DNA of 58,673 nucleotides, taken from positions 392 to 59,064 of the forward strand of contig NZ_SEUI01000011.1 in NCBI RefSeq assembly GCF_008370255.1. The letters are read 5' to 3'. This document shows, one piece after another, positions 35,008 to 48,243 of the stretch. Position numbers and translations under genes: made by a program. Position 1 is the stretch's first letter. Each line of letters begins with the position of its first letter. Origin of the DNA: Pseudoalteromonas sp. FUC4. GTDB taxonomy: Bacteria > Pseudomonadota > Gammaproteobacteria > Enterobacterales > Alteromonadaceae. The notes under the pieces are model-generated. The model did not search any database, had not been told where the DNA came from, and saw only the letters and a program-made list of their open reading frames with translations.

Positions 35008-35229
35008 AATAAATTGGCCTGTTTAATTAAAGTGATTGCTGCGTATGCGAGTGCTTAGGTATAGCAATTAATAAGTTTGGCAGTTTAACGCAATTTTATG
35101 TGTAATTTAACTATTTTACTTAATGCTTTTAGCAGTTTCAAAATGCTTTATTTAATAATACGCCCGATCACATAGTTACGCTGTTACATGCTTGCTTGAT
35201 AAAGGGTCGTTTTCATAAATTGAAGCTAA

Positions 35230-35267
35230 TAAAAAAGGCGAACTGAATAAAATCAGTCCGCCTTTTT
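35230..35267 (-). terminator. Terminator of fadBA
   Basis: Long stem AAAAAGGCG-ACTGA against TCAGT-CGCCTTTTT, with one mismatch and a 6-base loop, about 35 bp after the fadA stop; T-rich on both strands. Between it and tusA (35008-35229) only the tusA upstream sequence is present. Confidence 0.85.
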
Positions 35268-35300
35268 AATCACCAAGATGGTTTTACATGTTCAAACTAA

Positions 35301-38634
<3,334 letters not shown>

Positions 38635-38661
38635 TATTATTCTCCCTAGTTGACGAACTAA

Positions 38662-38678
38662 GACTGGTACGATGAGTT
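38662..38678 (-). promoter_or_regulatory. FadR-like operator upstream of fadBA
   Basis: The 17-mer GACTGGTACGATGAGTT matches the E. coli fadBA FadR operator (ATCTGGTACGACCAGAT) at 12 positions, including the contiguous CTGGTACGA core. It lies about 28 bp upstream of the fadB start. The right half-site is degenerate. No fadR gene is in the window. Confidence 0.5.
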
Positions 38679-38826
38679 TGCATTTCAATCAGTGTGCTTG
38701 CTTTAAATTAAAAATGCAACGAAAAATTTAACTCGGTTACAATCGACTGGTTAAAATATAGCTGGTTTGGTGCTAAGGTGGTTGAAAAGTTTTTATTCAC
38801 AACTTTAATTTTTATTAAAGGACATT

Positions 38827-40713
38827 ATGAAAAAATATTTACTAAGTGTTGCGGCAGCTGCATTCATTTTTCCTCTTCATTCTGCCGAGGCAAGTATCGA
38901 TAACGATGCATTTTTAGATGCCGAAAAAAAAGTAAGGTACGGCAGTTACCAAGACTTTAAACAAGCGATTAGTAACCTAAATCATCCGTTAAAACCTTAT
39001 GTTGAAAAAACGTATTGGCAACGCTATCCGAGCATTAAACATCAGGCCGAAATAGAAGAATATTTAAATATATACCAGCATACGCCGCTTGAGTGGCCGG
39101 TGCGCAAAGCGTGGTTAGAATATTTAAAAGATAACAACGAAAAGGCGGCGTATATCCGCAACTATCGTGAAACGTCTAATACGGAGCTTACTTGTACTTA
39201 TTTAGATTTTCAGCTTGATTTAGGTGCGCCCGAAAAGGCGATTCTAAATCAGGTGACCGATTTATGGGCTGTAGGTAAATCGCAACCTAATGGTTGTGAT
39301 AGCTTATTTTCTACGTGGCGTAAAAAAGGCTACATGAAAGAAGAAACGGTTTGGAAGCGTGTAACACTTGCTGCACAAGGCGGAACGCAAAGCTTATTAC
39401 CTTACTTAAAAACTTTATTACCAAGTAAGGAGCGTTACTTAGCTGACTTATATTTAAAAGTGCGAAAAGATCCAAGCGCAGCCGCTGGATTATATAGATA
39501 TAAAAACAAGTCGGCTAAAGAAGGGCAAATAGCTATTTATGGTGTTAAGCGTTTGGTTTGGCGCGATAAAGAGCTAGCTTTAAAAGCATGGGAAAAGCTA
39601 GAAAAAATATTTAAGTACAGCGATGAAGAAAAAGCGGATGTGTATTACACCTTTGCATTGTCACTTGCCTCTAGCGGGCATAAACAAGCGAGCTTTTGGC
39701 TAAATAAAGTGCCAAAAGAGCGACTAGACAGCAAGCTTATTCAGTGGCAACTGGGCAATATGCTCAAAACCCAAGATTGGGAAGGGATTGCTGCATTTTT
39801 TACGGGTAAAGAAAATTTAAGCCTTGGTCAGCAATATTGGTTAGCTTATAGCTATGCACAACGTGGCGAGCAAAAAAAAGCAGACGAGATCTGGAAAAAA
39901 GTAGCGGCTAATCGTGATTATTACGGATTTTTAGCAGCAGCACGTTTGGGGTTGCCCGTTGATTTAAATAATCAGCCTTTAGCAGTCGATAAGGTACTTG
40001 TAGATAAAGTGAGTAATGCACCAGGCTTTAAGCGTGCAAAAGCGCTTTATGATATTGAACGCTTTACGTCGGCACGCCGTGAATGGAATTACTTAACGGA
40101 TACCTCTAGCGATGAAGAAAAGCTGGCAGCATCACAGTTATCTACCGATTTAGGTTGGCACGACAGTACTATTTTTACTTTAGCAAAAATTAAAGCGTGG
40201 GATAATGTAGAGCAACGTTTTCCGTTTGCGTTTCAAGATGTTTTTGAGCGCTATAGTAAACGTAGCAAAATAGATGTTGCTTGGAGTATTGCTATTGCAA
40301 GGCGCGAAAGCTCTTTTGCGCCAGATGCACGCTCGCATGCTAATGCGCGTGGTTTAATGCAGTTATTACCTAGTACTGCTGAGTATGTAAACAAAGGCAG
40401 TGTGACAAGTAGTCGCTTATATCAACCTAAAACAAATATTAGGTTAGGTACTAGTTACTTACAGTACTTAAAGAAGAAAAACCATGGCAATGAAGTGCTG
40501 GCAACAGCTTCTTATAATGCGGGTTATCACCGTATAAAGCGTTGGTTACCCGATGACGCTATTCCGGCTGAGTTATGGGTAGAGCTTATTCCGTATCGCG
40601 AAACCCGTGATTACGTAAAAAATGTATTTGCGTACAGGCAGGTTTACCATACAAGAATGGGCCGAGAAGGTAATGTATTAGCGCCGTTACTTGAAATGAA
40701 AATGGGCGGTTAG
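38827..40713 (+). CDS. slt: Soluble lytic murein transglycosylase
   Basis: 628 residues (E. coli Slt70 precursor 645). A periplasmic enzyme that cleaves peptidoglycan between MurNAc and GlcNAc, forming 1,6-anhydro ends. A signal peptide (residues 1-23, cleaved near SAEA-S) is followed by an alpha-superhelical ring domain and a C-terminal goose-lysozyme-like domain. The catalytic Glu494 is in ARRESSFAPDARSHANARGLMQLLPSTA, followed by ATASYNAGYHRIKRWL. AAGGAC precedes the ATG. It diverges from fadBA, so fadBA regulation may affect it. Confidence 0.95.
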   Translation: MKKYLLSVAAAAFIFPLHSAEASIDNDAFLDAEKKVRYGSYQDFKQAISNLNHPLKPYVEKTYWQRYPSIKHQAEIEEYLNIYQHTPLEWPVRKAWLEYLKDNNEKAAYIRNYRETSNTELTCTYLDFQLDLGAPEKAILNQVTDLWAVGKSQPNGCDSLFSTWRKKGYMKEETVWKRVTLAAQGGTQSLLPYLKTLLPSKERYLADLYLKVRKDPSAAAGLYRYKNKSAKEGQIAIYGVKRLVWRDKELALKAWEKLEKIFKYSDEEKADVYYTFALSLASSGHKQASFWLNKVPKERLDSKLIQWQLGNMLKTQDWEGIAAFFTGKENLSLGQQYWLAYSYAQRGEQKKADEIWKKVAANRDYYGFLAAARLGLPVDLNNQPLAVDKVLVDKVSNAPGFKRAKALYDIERFTSARREWNYLTDTSSDEEKLAASQLSTDLGWHDSTIFTLAKIKAWDNVEQRFPFAFQDVFERYSKRSKIDVAWSIAIARRESSFAPDARSHANARGLMQLLPSTAEYVNKGSVTSSRLYQPKTNIRLGTSYLQYLKKKNHGNEVLATASYNAGYHRIKRWLPDDAIPAELWVELIPYRETRDYVKNVFAYRQVYHTRMGREGNVLAPLLEMKMGG

Positions 40714-40733
40714 TAAACATAAGTTTAAAGTGA

Positions 40734-40768
40734 GGGGATATCTAATGCGTTTAGATATCCCCTTTTTT
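40734..40768 (+). terminator. Terminator of slt
   Basis: 12-bp perfect stem GGGGATATCTAA/TTAGATATCCCC (40734-40745 and 40751-40762) with a 5-base loop and six T. Confidence 0.95.
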
Positions 40769-40792
40769 GAGCGCTCAGTCTTTAAGTGATAG

Positions 40793-42151
<1,359 letters not shown>

Positions 42152-42200
42152 TTTCTATAAAGACGAGTTAGCGAATAAACGTTAAAATATGCATATGAAC

Positions 42201-42222
42201 GGGGCCTTTAGGCCCCATTTTT
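42201..42222 (+). terminator. Terminator of pepQ
   Basis: Stem GGGGCC/GGCCCC (42201-42206 and 42211-42216) with loop TTTA, followed by ATTTTT; it lies directly before yigZ. Confidence 0.85.
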
Positions 42223-42237
42223 AATTGAGCTTTTAAT

Positions 42238-42852
42238 ATGTCTGAATATAAATATCCTGCTGCTGACGTTTTTCATCAAGAAGAAATTAAAAAAAGTACG
42301 TTTATAGTCCACATTGCACACACCCCCGATTTAAATTCAGCAAAAACATTTATTAAAAGCATTGAAGGAAAGTATAGCGATGCCCGTCATAACTGCTGGG
42401 CACATGTGGCAGGCAACCCCGGTGGCAGCCATGTTTATGGTTTTTCGGATGATGGTGAACCTAATGGCACTGCAGGAAAACCTATGCTAAATGTGCTGGT
42501 GGGTTCGGGCCTTGGCGAAATCACTGCCGTAGTGACACGTTACTTTGGTGGCATAAAATTAGGCACTGGCGGACTAGTACGTGCTTATGGTGGCTCATTA
42601 AATAATGCACTAGTAAAATTGCAAACGGTGCTTAAAGTTCCCAGCGTTGAAATTACCGGGAGTAGTGAGTACAGCATGCAAGGCGCGATTGAGCAGTTAT
42701 TAAAAACAAAGTATCAAGTGCTTAATATTGATAAGCAATTTACTGCTAATATTGAATGGGTGATTACAATTGATAGCCGTGAAGCTAAGCAAGCAATCAA
42801 AGATATTTTTGATTTAAGTCACGGCGCAGTTGAGTTAACTATTAAAGAGTAA
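42238..42852 (+). CDS. yigZ: YigZ/IMPACT family protein
   Basis: 204 residues (E. coli YigZ 204). A conserved two-domain protein: an N-terminal UPF0029/Impact domain with the signature GEPNGTAGKPMLNVL and TRYFGGIKLGTGGLVRAYGG, and a C-terminal ferredoxin-like domain. Eukaryotic IMPACT controls Gcn2; the bacterial role is not firmly known. It lies between pepQ and trkH, the conserved gammaproteobacterial order. Confidence 0.93.
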   Translation: MSEYKYPAADVFHQEEIKKSTFIVHIAHTPDLNSAKTFIKSIEGKYSDARHNCWAHVAGNPGGSHVYGFSDDGEPNGTAGKPMLNVLVGSGLGEITAVVTRYFGGIKLGTGGLVRAYGGSLNNALVKLQTVLKVPSVEITGSSEYSMQGAIEQLLKTKYQVLNIDKQFTANIEWVITIDSREAKQAIKDIFDLSHGAVELTIKE

Positions 42853-42948
42853 TAACCTACACAAATTGCATGTAATGCATACTGACCCTATTTAATTTGG
42901 TTGATACTACTCAGCCTGAATTTACTAATAATAAAAGCGACAAGCTAA

Positions 42949-44400
42949 ATGCAATTTCGTACCATCATAAAAATTCTTGGCCAACTTGTTGCGCTGTTTA
43001 GTATTACCATGGTGCCTCCGGCACTGGTGTCTTTAATATACAAAGACGGTGGTGGTGTTCCCTTTGTTTTAGCATTTATCTTTAGTGTTGTTATTGGCAT
43101 GATGGCTTATTACCCAAACCGCCATGAAAACGGTGATTTAAAAGCACGTGAAGGTTTTTTAATTGTTGTTTTGTTTTGGCTGGTACTTGGGGCGTTTGCG
43201 TCCTTGCCGCTTATCTTTTTACAAGAACCTAACTTATCGCTCGCCGATGCGGTATTTGAAGCATTTTCTGGCTTAACAACCACCGGCGCTACAGTACTTA
43301 CCGGTATTGAGTATTTACCCAAGTCGGTATTGTTTTATCGCCAGCAACTCCAGTGGTTTGGCGGTATGGGGATAATCGTACTCGCTGTTGCTATACTCCC
43401 AATGCTAGGTGTTGGTGGTATGCAGTTGTATCGCGCTGAAATACCAGGGCCTGTAAAAGATTCTAAAATGACTCCGCGAATTGCCGATACTGCAAAGCAC
43501 CTTTGGTATATTTATGTGTCGTTGACTATTACTTGTATGCTGGCTTATTGGGCGGCAGGAATGGAGTGGTTTGATGCTATATGTCATGCATTCTCAACGG
43601 TCGCTATTGGTGGCTTTTCTACTTACGACGCTTCCATGGGTCACTTTGACAGCCCTGTAATTAACTTTATTTGTGTGTTCTTTTTAATTATTGCCGCTGT
43701 TAACTTCTCCCTACATTACGCCGCAGTGGCCAGTCGTAATATACAAGTTTATATTAGAGACCCAGAGTTTAAGGTGTTTTTGTGTATTCAATTAGCGCTG
43801 GTGGTTATTTGTTTTACTGTACTTTCCTCTAACGAAATATTTGCTAATGGCGATGAAACCCTCGATCAGGCGTTATTTCAAGCTGTTTCGATGAGTACAA
43901 CAGCAGGCTTTGCTACGGATAACTTTTCAACATGGCCGTTGTTTTTACCTATTTTACTTATATTTTCGAGCTTTATTGGTGGCTGTGCAGGCTCTACCGG
44001 TGGTGGCATGAAAGTAGTCCGCGTATTTTTACTTTATTTGCAAGGCGTGCGTGAGCTCAATCGTTTAGTGCATCCTCGTGCTATATATTCAATCAAGCTG
44101 GGTCGTAAGGCGTTGCCAGATAAAGTAGTAGAAGCTGTGTGGGGTTTTTTCTCTGCTTATGCGCTGGTATTTATTATTATTATGTTAGCGCTTATGGGCA
44201 CGGGTATGGATAACATAACTGCGTTCTCAGCCACTGCTGCTTGTTTAAATAACTTAGGCCCAGGCTTGGGTGATGTAGCCTCGCATTACGGCGCTATAAC
44301 CGATGGCGCTAAATGGTTACTGACCATTGCAATGGTGTTTGGGCGCCTAGAAATATTTACCTTATTAGTGCTATTTACGCCTACATTTTGGCGTGGTTAA
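42949..44400 (+). CDS. trkH: Trk potassium uptake channel subunit TrkH
   Basis: 483 residues (E. coli 483). A polytopic inner-membrane protein with four pore-loop repeats forming the K+ filter; examples are SGLTTTGATVLTG, FSTVAIGGFSTYD, STTAGFATDNFS and TAACLNNLGPGLG. It works with the cytoplasmic TrkA, encoded at 46781-48157 in the opposite direction. The repeats GCAGSTGGGMKVVR and EIFTLLVLFTPTFW are typical. The gap to the PilZ gene is 44 bp. Confidence 0.97.
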   Translation: MQFRTIIKILGQLVALFSITMVPPALVSLIYKDGGGVPFVLAFIFSVVIGMMAYYPNRHENGDLKAREGFLIVVLFWLVLGAFASLPLIFLQEPNLSLADAVFEAFSGLTTTGATVLTGIEYLPKSVLFYRQQLQWFGGMGIIVLAVAILPMLGVGGMQLYRAEIPGPVKDSKMTPRIADTAKHLWYIYVSLTITCMLAYWAAGMEWFDAICHAFSTVAIGGFSTYDASMGHFDSPVINFICVFFLIIAAVNFSLHYAAVASRNIQVYIRDPEFKVFLCIQLALVVICFTVLSSNEIFANGDETLDQALFQAVSMSTTAGFATDNFSTWPLFLPILLIFSSFIGGCAGSTGGGMKVVRVFLLYLQGVRELNRLVHPRAIYSIKLGRKALPDKVVEAVWGFFSAYALVFIIIMLALMGTGMDNITAFSATAACLNNLGPGLGDVASHYGAITDGAKWLLTIAMVFGRLEIFTLLVLFTPTFWRG

Positions 44401-44444
44401 ACGAGTCGTTTAAATTTTAATATACAAGTTAGTGGGAAAGGGAT

Positions 44445-45107
44445 ATGCCAACTTCAAATCTAGACAAATTACATCAACTAACTACAAGTGGTTTGGTCGA
44501 TTTAGAAATATTAACCCCAACCGACAGTAAACGTGTAAAAACCGAGTTTGTTGGTTTGCTTGAAAATAAATTTATTATTTTAAATTACCCAAACTCTAGA
44601 CGTTTACCTGCTAGTAGTGACTATTTACGTGATGGTGTAATGGTTGTTGTTAGAGCATTAATTGAAGGTAGTGGTGGGCAAGTTATAGCGTTTCGCCAAC
44701 AAATAATGTCGGTTGCGTCTCACCCGGCTAAGCTTATATTTATTAACTATCCTAAGCAGGTGCAGTTATTTGCACTGCGCTCGCAAACGCGTATACCTAC
44801 CTTATTACCTGCAAAGCTAAAGCTAAGTGACGACAGAGTACTTGAAGGCCTCATTAAAGACATTTCGCTAACCGGAGTAATGTTTGATATTAGAGGCGAT
44901 CAGCAAGTTGAAGGTATTAAGGATATGCAATGCACAGTAATACTCAATAGCAGTGATAAAAGTTTTGAAGGCGAAATTTGCAGTGTTAAGGAACATGTCG
45001 CAGGCGTGCGTTGTGGAATTAAGTTACTAGCAAGCGAGGATGAAATGAAAACTTTTATGAAAGAGCATTTTATAGACCCTTCAGCGCTCGAACCCACCGT
45101 TGAATAA
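44445..45107 (+). CDS. PilZ-domain c-di-GMP-binding protein (YcgR-like flagellar brake family)
   Basis: 220 residues, soluble. Residues 1-105 form a YcgR-N-type beta domain; residues 110-215 are PilZ. The c-di-GMP motifs are R112-x3-R116 (LRSQTR) and D139-x-S141-x2-G144 (DISLTG), both intact. Such proteins slow flagellar motors or alter surface behaviour when c-di-GMP rises. No flagellar genes are nearby. AAAGGG lies 6 bases before the ATG at 44445. It is probably co-transcribed with trkH. Confidence 0.88.
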   Translation: MPTSNLDKLHQLTTSGLVDLEILTPTDSKRVKTEFVGLLENKFIILNYPNSRRLPASSDYLRDGVMVVVRALIEGSGGQVIAFRQQIMSVASHPAKLIFINYPKQVQLFALRSQTRIPTLLPAKLKLSDDRVLEGLIKDISLTGVMFDIRGDQQVEGIKDMQCTVILNSSDKSFEGEICSVKEHVAGVRCGIKLLASEDEMKTFMKEHFIDPSALEPTVE

Positions 45108-45148
45108 ATAGCTTTTCGCTTATTTGCAACAAAAAGGTGTTTTACGTC

Positions 45149-45170
45149 AGTATTTATAAAATACTTTTTA
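45149..45170 (+). terminator. Likely terminator of the trkH-PilZ unit
   Basis: Stem AGTATTT/AAATACT (45149-45155 and 45159-45165) with a 3-base loop and T5. It is AT-rich and so weak. A second hairpin, ATACATT/AATGTAT at 45295-45312 followed by CTTTTT, may add to it. Confidence 0.45.
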
Positions 45171-45558
45171 TTGTTTTTATAATTAAAATTATTATTTAAA
45201 TAAAACAGTGCATTACGTATTATTTTTTGTGTTATTAAATCTATCTCGTTAAAATTTATCTGAATTATTCTATAAATCCCCTTCTTTAATTTCCATACAT
45301 TTAAAAATGTATCTTTTTATCTAAACATAACTATATGTTTTTAATGGTTTTAATGTATCCACTCTGAAGTGCGTTGCTAAAAGGCAACAGTAATTACTTT
45401 AAAAATCCCTTCTTTTTATGAGTTTTACATTTAACTATCTGAAATTTAATAGCTTTTAAATGTTGGCATCTAATTTGTAATACCCTAGGTGTACTGAACG
45501 AAATCGTGATTCAAAGTGAAATACTTAATCGCACACATAAATTTGAAGGATACATATT
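45171..45558 (+). other. AT-rich gene-free region upstream of the EF-hand cluster
   Basis: No gene is seen. It holds a weak second hairpin (45295-45312) and a short stem GTTGC/GCAAC at 45373-45377 and 45384-45388. A poor promoter-like pair is TTAAAT with TAATAC before 45490. The ribosome site GAAGGATA of the first EF-hand gene is at its end. No riboswitch was recognised. Confidence 0.35.
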
Positions 45559-45771
45559 ATGAAAAGCATTAATAAAACTTTAGCACTTATCGCTATTGCA
45601 TCTTCTTCGGCCGCTTTTGCTGCAACAGACTTTGACACACTTGATGTGGATGGCAGTGGCACAATTAGCCAAGCAGAAGCATCAGTAGACGCAAAATTAA
45701 TGAGCATGTTCTCTGAACTTGATACAGACCAAGACGGCGAACTATCTAAAGAAGAGTTTTCACAAGCATAA
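45559..45771 (+). CDS. Tiny secreted EF-hand protein, copy 1
   Basis: 70 residues. A signal peptide (1-21, ending AFA before ATD) leaves a mature chain of about 49 residues. It holds two complete 12-residue EF-hand loops: D29-VDGSGTISQA-E40 and D55-TDQDGELSKE-E66, with Asp/Ser at ligand positions 1, 3 and 5 and Glu at 12. So it should bind two Ca2+ outside the cytoplasm. The start follows TTGAAGGATACATATT. It differs from copy 2 at 7 of 70 residues, which points to recent duplication. Function unknown; Ca2+ buffering or matrix roles are possible (inference). Confidence 0.88.
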   Translation: MKSINKTLALIAIASSSAAFAATDFDTLDVDGSGTISQAEASVDAKLMSMFSELDTDQDGELSKEEFSQA

Positions 45772-45782
45772 GCTTAAAACTC

Positions 45783-45804
45783 TGGGGCGCTACTAAGAGC
45801 CCCA
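45783..45804 (+). other. Hairpin between EF-hand copies 1 and 2
   Basis: Stem TGGGGC/GCCCCA (45783-45788 and 45799-45804), 10-base loop, no T-run. It may be an mRNA processing or stability element rather than a terminator. Confidence 0.45.
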
Positions 45805-45834
45805 TATTACTCAAAAAATTGAAGGATACACGTT

Positions 45835-46047
45835 ATGAAAACATTAAATAAAGCATTAGCACTTGTGGCACTAGCATCTTCTTCAGCCGCGTTTGCAGCA
45901 ACAGATTTCGATACATTAGATGTAGATGGCAGTGGCACAATTAGCCAAGCAGAAGCATCAGTAGATGCAAAGCTAATGAGTATGTTCTCAGAACTTGATA
46001 CTGACCAAAATGGTGAGTTATCAAAAGAAGAATTTTCAGAAGCTTAA
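45835..46047 (+). CDS. Tiny secreted EF-hand protein, copy 2
   Basis: 70 residues with the same layout as copy 1: a signal peptide ending SSSAAFA, then EF loops DVDGSGTISQAE and DTDQNGELSKEE. Seven substitutions relative to copy 1, five of them in the signal peptide, so the mature chains are almost the same. The leader TTGAAGGATACACGTT matches that of copy 1. It starts 63 bp after copy 1, so one transcript is likely. Confidence 0.88.
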   Translation: MKTLNKALALVALASSSAAFAATDFDTLDVDGSGTISQAEASVDAKLMSMFSELDTDQNGELSKEEFSEA

Positions 46048-46186
46048 TTTAAAGTATTTATCCTGAGTTGCCAAAGACAACCTAAGTAGGCAAGGGAGCT
46101 TACGAAAGAGGATAACAAGGAAGTGAAAAATTACGTTTTAAGTTAAACGAAGCAATTTTTTTGATAGAACATTGAAGGATTAAGTT

Positions 46187-46399
46187 ATGAAAAATTTAAA
46201 TAAAGCATTAGCACTTATAGCACTAGCGTCTTCTTCAGCTGCATTTGCAGCATCAGATTTTGACAGCCTTGATATCGATGGTAGCGGCACAATTAGCCCA
46301 AGCGAAGCGGCAGTTGATACCGATTTAATGGCTGAATTTATTGAGCTAGATACCGATGGTAGCGGTGAGCTTTCTAAAGAAGAGTTCGCTAATTACTAA
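46187..46399 (+). CDS. Tiny secreted EF-hand protein, copy 3
   Basis: 70 residues. The signal peptide is nearly identical to that of copy 2 (MKNLNKALALIALASSSAAFA), but the mature part is more divergent: loops DIDGSGTISPSE and DTDGSGELSKEE, both complete. The GAAGGATTAAGTT leader is shared. It starts 139 bp after copy 2. A weak stem TTAACC/GGTTAA at 46400-46419 followed by CTAATCTTTTTT lies downstream. Confidence 0.87.
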   Translation: MKNLNKALALIALASSSAAFAASDFDSLDIDGSGTISPSEAAVDTDLMAEFIELDTDGSGELSKEEFANY

Positions 46400-46497
46400 T
46401 TAACCAGAGTTCAGGTTAACTAATCTTTTTTCAGATTAAACATTTTCACAGTCAGGGATCTTTGAAAAGGACTTCCCATATTACTAGGAATATTATT

Positions 46498-46713
46498 ATG
46501 AAAACATTCAATACAACACTTGCAGTTATCGTTTTAGCATCTTCATCAGCAGCATACGCAGCAGTGGACTTTGCCTCTTTTGATGCAGATGGCGACGGTG
46601 CGATTACAATGGAAGAAGCAAAGGTTAACCCTCAGCTTGTAAAGATTTTTGATGATTTAGATACTGATGGAAATGGTGAAATCTCTAAAGAAGAGTTTTC
46701 AAAGGTACAGTAA
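46498..46713 (+). CDS. Tiny secreted EF-hand protein, copy 4
   Basis: 71 residues from the ATG at 46498 (MKTFNTTLAVIVLASSSAAYA); the open frame extends 12 codons upstream but that would hide the signal peptide. The most divergent copy: loops DADGDGAITMEE and DTDGNGEISKEE, both with full ligand sets, the second close to calmodulin in pattern. Its leader lacks the GAAGGAT element of the other three and has TAGGAATATT instead. It is followed by a strong terminator. Confidence 0.86.
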   Translation: MKTFNTTLAVIVLASSSAAYAAVDFASFDADGDGAITMEEAKVNPQLVKIFDDLDTDGNGEISKEEFSKVQ

Positions 46714-46736
46714 ACAATATTCGAAGATACTCCACT

Positions 46737-46763
46737 AAAGCCGCCTTAGTCAGCGGCTTTTTT
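46737..46763 (+). terminator. Terminator of the EF-hand cluster
   Basis: Stem AAAGCCGC/GCGGCTTT (46737-46744 and 46753-46760) with an 8-base loop and T6. It lies 24 bp after copy 4 and faces the convergent trkA end. Confidence 0.9.
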
Positions 46764-46780
46764 GCGTTTACGCCAAATAA

Positions 46781-48157
46781 TTATAAGAATATAGCACTTA
46801 CCTGGAATAGCTTTTCTACAACGGTAATGTGTTTTTTGTCGATTAAAAACATGATGACATGATCGCCCGACATGATAATTGTATCATCGTGGGCTATCAG
46901 TACATCGTCGTTACGTACTATTGCGCCGATAGTAGTACCAGCGGGGAGCTTAATGTCGGCAATAGCACGGCCAACCACTTTTGAAGTGTTTTCATCACCA
47001 TGAGCAACGGCTTCAATTGCTTCTGCTGCACCTTTACGCAGTGAATACACATTAACAATATCACCACGGCGTACATGAGTAAGCAATGCCGATATAGTGG
47101 CCTGCTGCGGCGATATGGCAATATCTATTTCGCCGCCTTGTACCAAATCAACGTAAGCGCCACGCTGGATAAGCACCATGGTTTTTTGTGCGCCCATACG
47201 TTTTGCAAGCATGGCTGACATAATGTTTGCTTCATCGTCGTTGGTTACGGCAATAAACACATCTACTTGTTCAATATGCTCTTCTGAGAGCAGTTCTTGA
47301 TCAGATGCGTCACCACAAAAAACGACCGTGTTATCGAGCATTTCTGAGAGTTGCTCGGCACGTTCTTTACTGCGTTCAATTAGTTTAACGGTGTGGTTTT
47401 TTTCAAGTGAGCGGGCAAGGCCTGCCCCAATATTACCGCCACCAGCTATCATAATTTTCTTGTATGAACGCTCTAGTTTTTGTAACTCGTTCATTACTGC
47501 GCGAATATGTTTTGTAGCGGCAATAAAGAATACTTCGTCATCGGCTTCAATAACGGTGGTACCCAGTGGTTTTATTGCTTTACCTTGACGATAAATAGCG
47601 GCAACACGGGTTTCTACATTAGGAATATGCTCTTTAAGTGCAGATAACGCATAACCTACAAGTAAACCGCCATAGTAAGCTTTTACGGCGACTAACGAGA
47701 GCATGCCATCAGCAAACTGCAATACTTGCAGAGCACCAGGGTAGTCAATTAAACGGCGAATATACTTAGTGACCAGTGATTCGGGAGCAATGTAATGGTC
47801 GATAGGTAAATCATCGTTTTGAAATAGTTTTTCGCGGTATTTTAAATATTGCTCTGAGCGAATACGGGCAATTTTAGTGGGAGTTTTAAAAATACTGTAT
47901 GCCACTTGGCATGCAACCATGTTCACTTCATCTGAACTAGTTACCGCAATAATCATATCGGCATCTTCAGCGCCTGCACGGCGTAATACATCAGGATGCG
48001 CGCTGTGGCCCATAACCCCTTGTAAGTCGTACTTATCTTGAAGTTCACGCAATCGGTTACCGTCTATATCAACAACGGTAATTTCGTTTTGTTCGCCAAC
48101 TAAGTTTTCAGCAAGCGTAGCACCAACTTGCCCGGCACCGAGTATAATTATTTTCAT
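46781..48157 (-). CDS. trkA: Trk system potassium uptake regulator TrkA
   Basis: 458 residues (E. coli 458). A peripheral cytoplasmic protein with two RCK units that gates TrkH in response to nucleotides. The first NAD-binding loop is [10 protein letters not shown] (7-16) and the second [10 protein letters not shown] (about 238-247), each followed by a TrkA-C domain. It lies downstream of rsmB in the same direction, but an apparent terminator stands in the 86-bp gap. Its partner trkH is 2.4 kb away on the other strand. Confidence 0.97.
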   Translation of the reverse strand: MKIIILGAGQVGATLAENLVGEQNEITVVDIDGNRLRELQDKYDLQGVMGHSAHPDVLRRAGAEDADMIIAVTSSDEVNMVACQVAYSIFKTPTKIARIRSEQYLKYREKLFQNDDLPIDHYIAPESLVTKYIRRLIDYPGALQVLQFADGMLSLVAVKAYYGGLLVGYALSALKEHIPNVETRVAAIYRQGKAIKPLGTTVIEADDEVFFIAATKHIRAVMNELQKLERSYKKIMIAGGGNIGAGLARSLEKNHTVKLIERSKERAEQLSEMLDNTVVFCGDASDQELLSEEHIEQVDVFIAVTNDDEANIMSAMLAKRMGAQKTMVLIQRGAYVDLVQGGEIDIAISPQQATISALLTHVRRGDIVNVYSLRKGAAEAIEAVAHGDENTSKVVGRAIADIKLPAGTTIGAIVRNDDVLIAHDDTIIMSGDHVIMFLIDKKHITVVEKLFQVSAIFL

Positions 48158-48189
48158 TATTTACCCGTGATATTGATCATAATTTAATT

Positions 48190-48224
48190 AAAAAAATAGC
48201 CATTTAATATTTCATAAATGGCTA
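48190..48224 (-). terminator. Terminator-like hairpin after rsmB
   Basis: 10-bp stem TAGCCATTTA/TAAATGGCTA (48197-48206 and 48215-48224), loop of 8, with seven T following on the minus strand. It would end or reduce transcription from def-fmt-rsmB into trkA. Confidence 0.75.
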
Positions 48225-48243
48225 ACTATTTAGTGTACGGCTA

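Noticed and set aside
45373..45388. GTTGC/GCAAC stem upstream of the EF-hand cluster as a riboswitch
   Set aside because: A single 5-bp stem in AT-rich DNA does not match any riboswitch class I know.
46122..46145. A 7-codon frame with a ribosome-like site between EF-hand copies 2 and 3
   Set aside because: Too short and with no hairpins or conserved residues to support a leader or a remnant gene.
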